DNA from: an uncultured Dorea sp. | GTDB taxonomy: Bacteria > Bacillota > Clostridia > Lachnospirales > Lachnospiraceae | Assembly: GCA_910586965.1 (NCBI GenBank) | Contig: CAJUMF010000001.1 | Coordinates: forward strand, 209,581-273,580 | Direction: 5' to 3' | Length of the DNA: 64,000 nt | Notes under the pieces: generated by a model | What the model saw: the letters and a program-made list of their open reading frames with translations, nothing else | Databases searched by the model: none | Told to the model about the DNA's origin: nothing | Shown: piece by piece, positions 62,857 to 64,000 of the stretch | Position numbering within the stretch: position 1 is the first letter of the stretch | How the letters are laid out: the number at the start of each line of letters is the position of its first letter | Program-made: the position numbers and the translations under genes

Positions 62857-62953
62857 AATTTTGACCTCTGCTGTATATTAAAAAACTTTTTTTATCTTAC
62901 ACTATAATATCTTCAAAGTCCAGCATTATATTTTCACAGACCGCCCAAAAACA

Positions 62954-63331
62954 TCAACTGGAATAATTCTCAAGGAATCCATAGAGTTCCTCCTGGTTTT
63001 CAATATATTTCCCGTTGGCAATCTCCTCCCTTACTGACTCCGGAAGTTCTTCACATAAAATATCCGTATATTCATAGGCCGTTTTCTTATCACTCAGGAA
63101 AACAACCACATATCCATTCACGTTTTTCAGATAGTAGCAATCTTCCTTCAAAGCATGTCCGTCTGCCGTCACTGTTTCCTCAGCCTGTGCTTTCTTTACT
63201 TCCTCTGCCGCCAAAAGCCTTGCCTCCATCTTCTGTCTTGCAGCACGATAGCTATACTGGCAGGCAAACGTAACTGCCAGTGCCAGAATCAACACGATAG
63301 AAAGAAATCCAATTCCATATTTATTCCTCAT
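62954..63331 (-). CDS. Membrane-anchored BofC-like small protein
   Basis: 125 residues. One N-terminal membrane segment (IGFLSIVLILALAVTFA), a charged helix (~30-50), then a small domain with YYLKNVNGYVVVFLSD, LPESVREEIANGKYI and LYGFLENYSS, resembling the C-terminal domain of BofC. Function unknown. Located next to a sporulation-type flippase gene. Confidence 0.75.
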   Translation of the reverse strand: MRNKYGIGFLSIVLILALAVTFACQYSYRAARQKMEARLLAAEEVKKAQAEETVTADGHALKEDCYYLKNVNGYVVVFLSDKKTAYEYTDILCEELPESVREEIANGKYIENQEELYGFLENYSS

Positions 63332-63380
63332 AACGCCAACTCCTTTTTTTCATAAGTATTGGCAATTCTGAGCAATTTAT

Positions 63381-64000
63381 TCAAAACAGGTGAACCTTCC
63401 GGCAGAGCTTTGCAAGCAAAGCTCCTTTGGGCATCTCCATCATCTCATCCTCTGTAATGCCCCCCAAGAGCACAAGGCCTACGCCATACACGATCACTGC
63501 TACCGGCAGCGCGATCACCGTCGCGATCTTTGCACTGATGATAAGTTTAAAGGCTGAATAAGTGCCAAGCGCCGCGATTCCCATTAGTGCAGATGCCAAA
63601 AGCGGAATCCCGAACGTTCTTTTTTGTTCCTGTACATAGCCGACTTTTTGCCGGAGCGCATGGGAATTCAACATAGAAGCACAGGCCGCAAACACGATCT
63701 TGCTCACCACAACGCCGTAAATTCCCCACTGGAATACTACCATCATAATAAACAGTGACACCATATGTACGACAAGGGAAATAGAAGCGCTTTTTACCGG
63801 CACCATCATATTGTCCAGTCCCTGATGTACCGCATTTGTCACCGTCGAAAGACAGTAAAAGATAACGGAAACCGCTCCAATCTGCAGCATTTTTGCTGAC
63901 ACATTGTTGTTTTCAGTAAAAAAGATCAAGTCTAAAAGCGGTTTTGCCAGTACCATGAGACCGACCGCGCTGGGAATGGCAATCAACATATTGAACCGCA
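63381..64000 (-). CDS. SpoVB/MurJ-like lipid flippase, C-terminal part (N-terminus beyond window)
   Basis: Only the last ~206 residues are present; the frame continues open to the right edge (RFN before MLIAIPSAVG). About five membrane segments remain, with LFIMMVVFQWGIYGVVVSKIVF and the SAVGLMVLAKPLLDLIF hallmark of polysaccharide-export/MOP flippases related to SpoVB. Probably moves lipid-linked wall precursors. Confidence 0.85.
   Translation of the reverse strand, partial: RFNMLIAIPSAVGLMVLAKPLLDLIFFTENNNVSAKMLQIGAVSVIFYCLSTVTNAVHQGLDNMMVPVKSASISLVVHMVSLFIMMVVFQWGIYGVVVSKIVFAACASMLNSHALRQKVGYVQEQKRTFGIPLLASALMGIAALGTYSAFKLIISAKIATVIALPVAVIVYGVGLVLLGGITEDEMMEMPKGALLAKLCRKVHLF

Noticed and set aside
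1..64000. CRISPR arrays, tRNA and rRNA genes
   Set aside because: No regularly spaced repeats, tRNA-like cloverleaf or rRNA sequence was recognised on either strand by reading.

Overview
The window looks like the chromosome of an anaerobic, Gram-positive Clostridia bacterium, most likely a Lachnospiraceae gut commensal. This is inferred from gene content: a giant fused 2-hydroxyacyl-CoA dehydratase/activase protein, DUF4321, DUF4250, DUF896 and DUF378 small proteins, a BofC-like and a SpoVB/MurJ-like gene, an L27 with a Prp-cleaved N-terminal extension, the ylm/sepF cluster, and an mre-pbp2-min-rodA cluster. No rRNA, tRNA, CRISPR array or insertion sequence was seen.

Layout. 1-3961 (-) is the incomplete dehydratase/activase gene. 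4209-9573 (+) holds a rhomboid-like membrane protein, pyruvate kinase, a TrmB-type regulator with a lysA-like decarboxylase, and a DUF5105-type lipoprotein. 10006-21503 is an A/T-rich accessory island: a 920-residue HD plus Hsp90-like ATPase protein on the minus strand, divergent from a tight plus-strand operon. That operon encodes a ~2173-residue protein (two GHKL-type ATPase modules around two phosphoribosyltransferase-like modules and helical repeats), a 210-residue receiver-like protein overlapping it by 4 bp, and a 437-residue DUF2971 protein. Degraded coding sequence flanks the island on both sides. I think this is the undescribed system of the window: a two-component-like signalling or conflict (anti-phage type) module with a likely effector. 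Its function is inference; the domain motifs are visible.

22288-25182 (+) carries an rfbA-rfbB sugar-nucleotide pair and a secreted thioredoxin-like gene followed by a leucine-rich-repeat fragment in another frame. 25202-29592 (+) is the housekeeping cluster rplU-prp-rpmA-obgE-yhbY-nadD-yqeK-rsfS with an L21 leader. Next is lexA (-) divergent from a LysM cell-division-inhibitor gene (yneA type) whose promoter carries two LexA boxes, then a Xer-like recombinase and a ttcA-like gene (+).

32706-64000 is almost entirely minus strand: a cytidylate-kinase-like gene; the cell-division cluster (radical SAM, HlyD-like, yggS, sepF, ylmH, lspA, rluD); a D,D-carboxypeptidase and mgsA; the cell-shape cluster mreB-mreC-mreD-pbp2-minD-minE-rodA (no minC between pbp2 and minD); radC and DUF4321; two flavoproteins; a methionine gamma-lyase-like enzyme; mutS-mutL-miaA; miaB with DUF4250, formyltetrahydrofolate cyclo-ligase and DUF896; and an incomplete SpoVB/MurJ-type flippase gene at the right edge.
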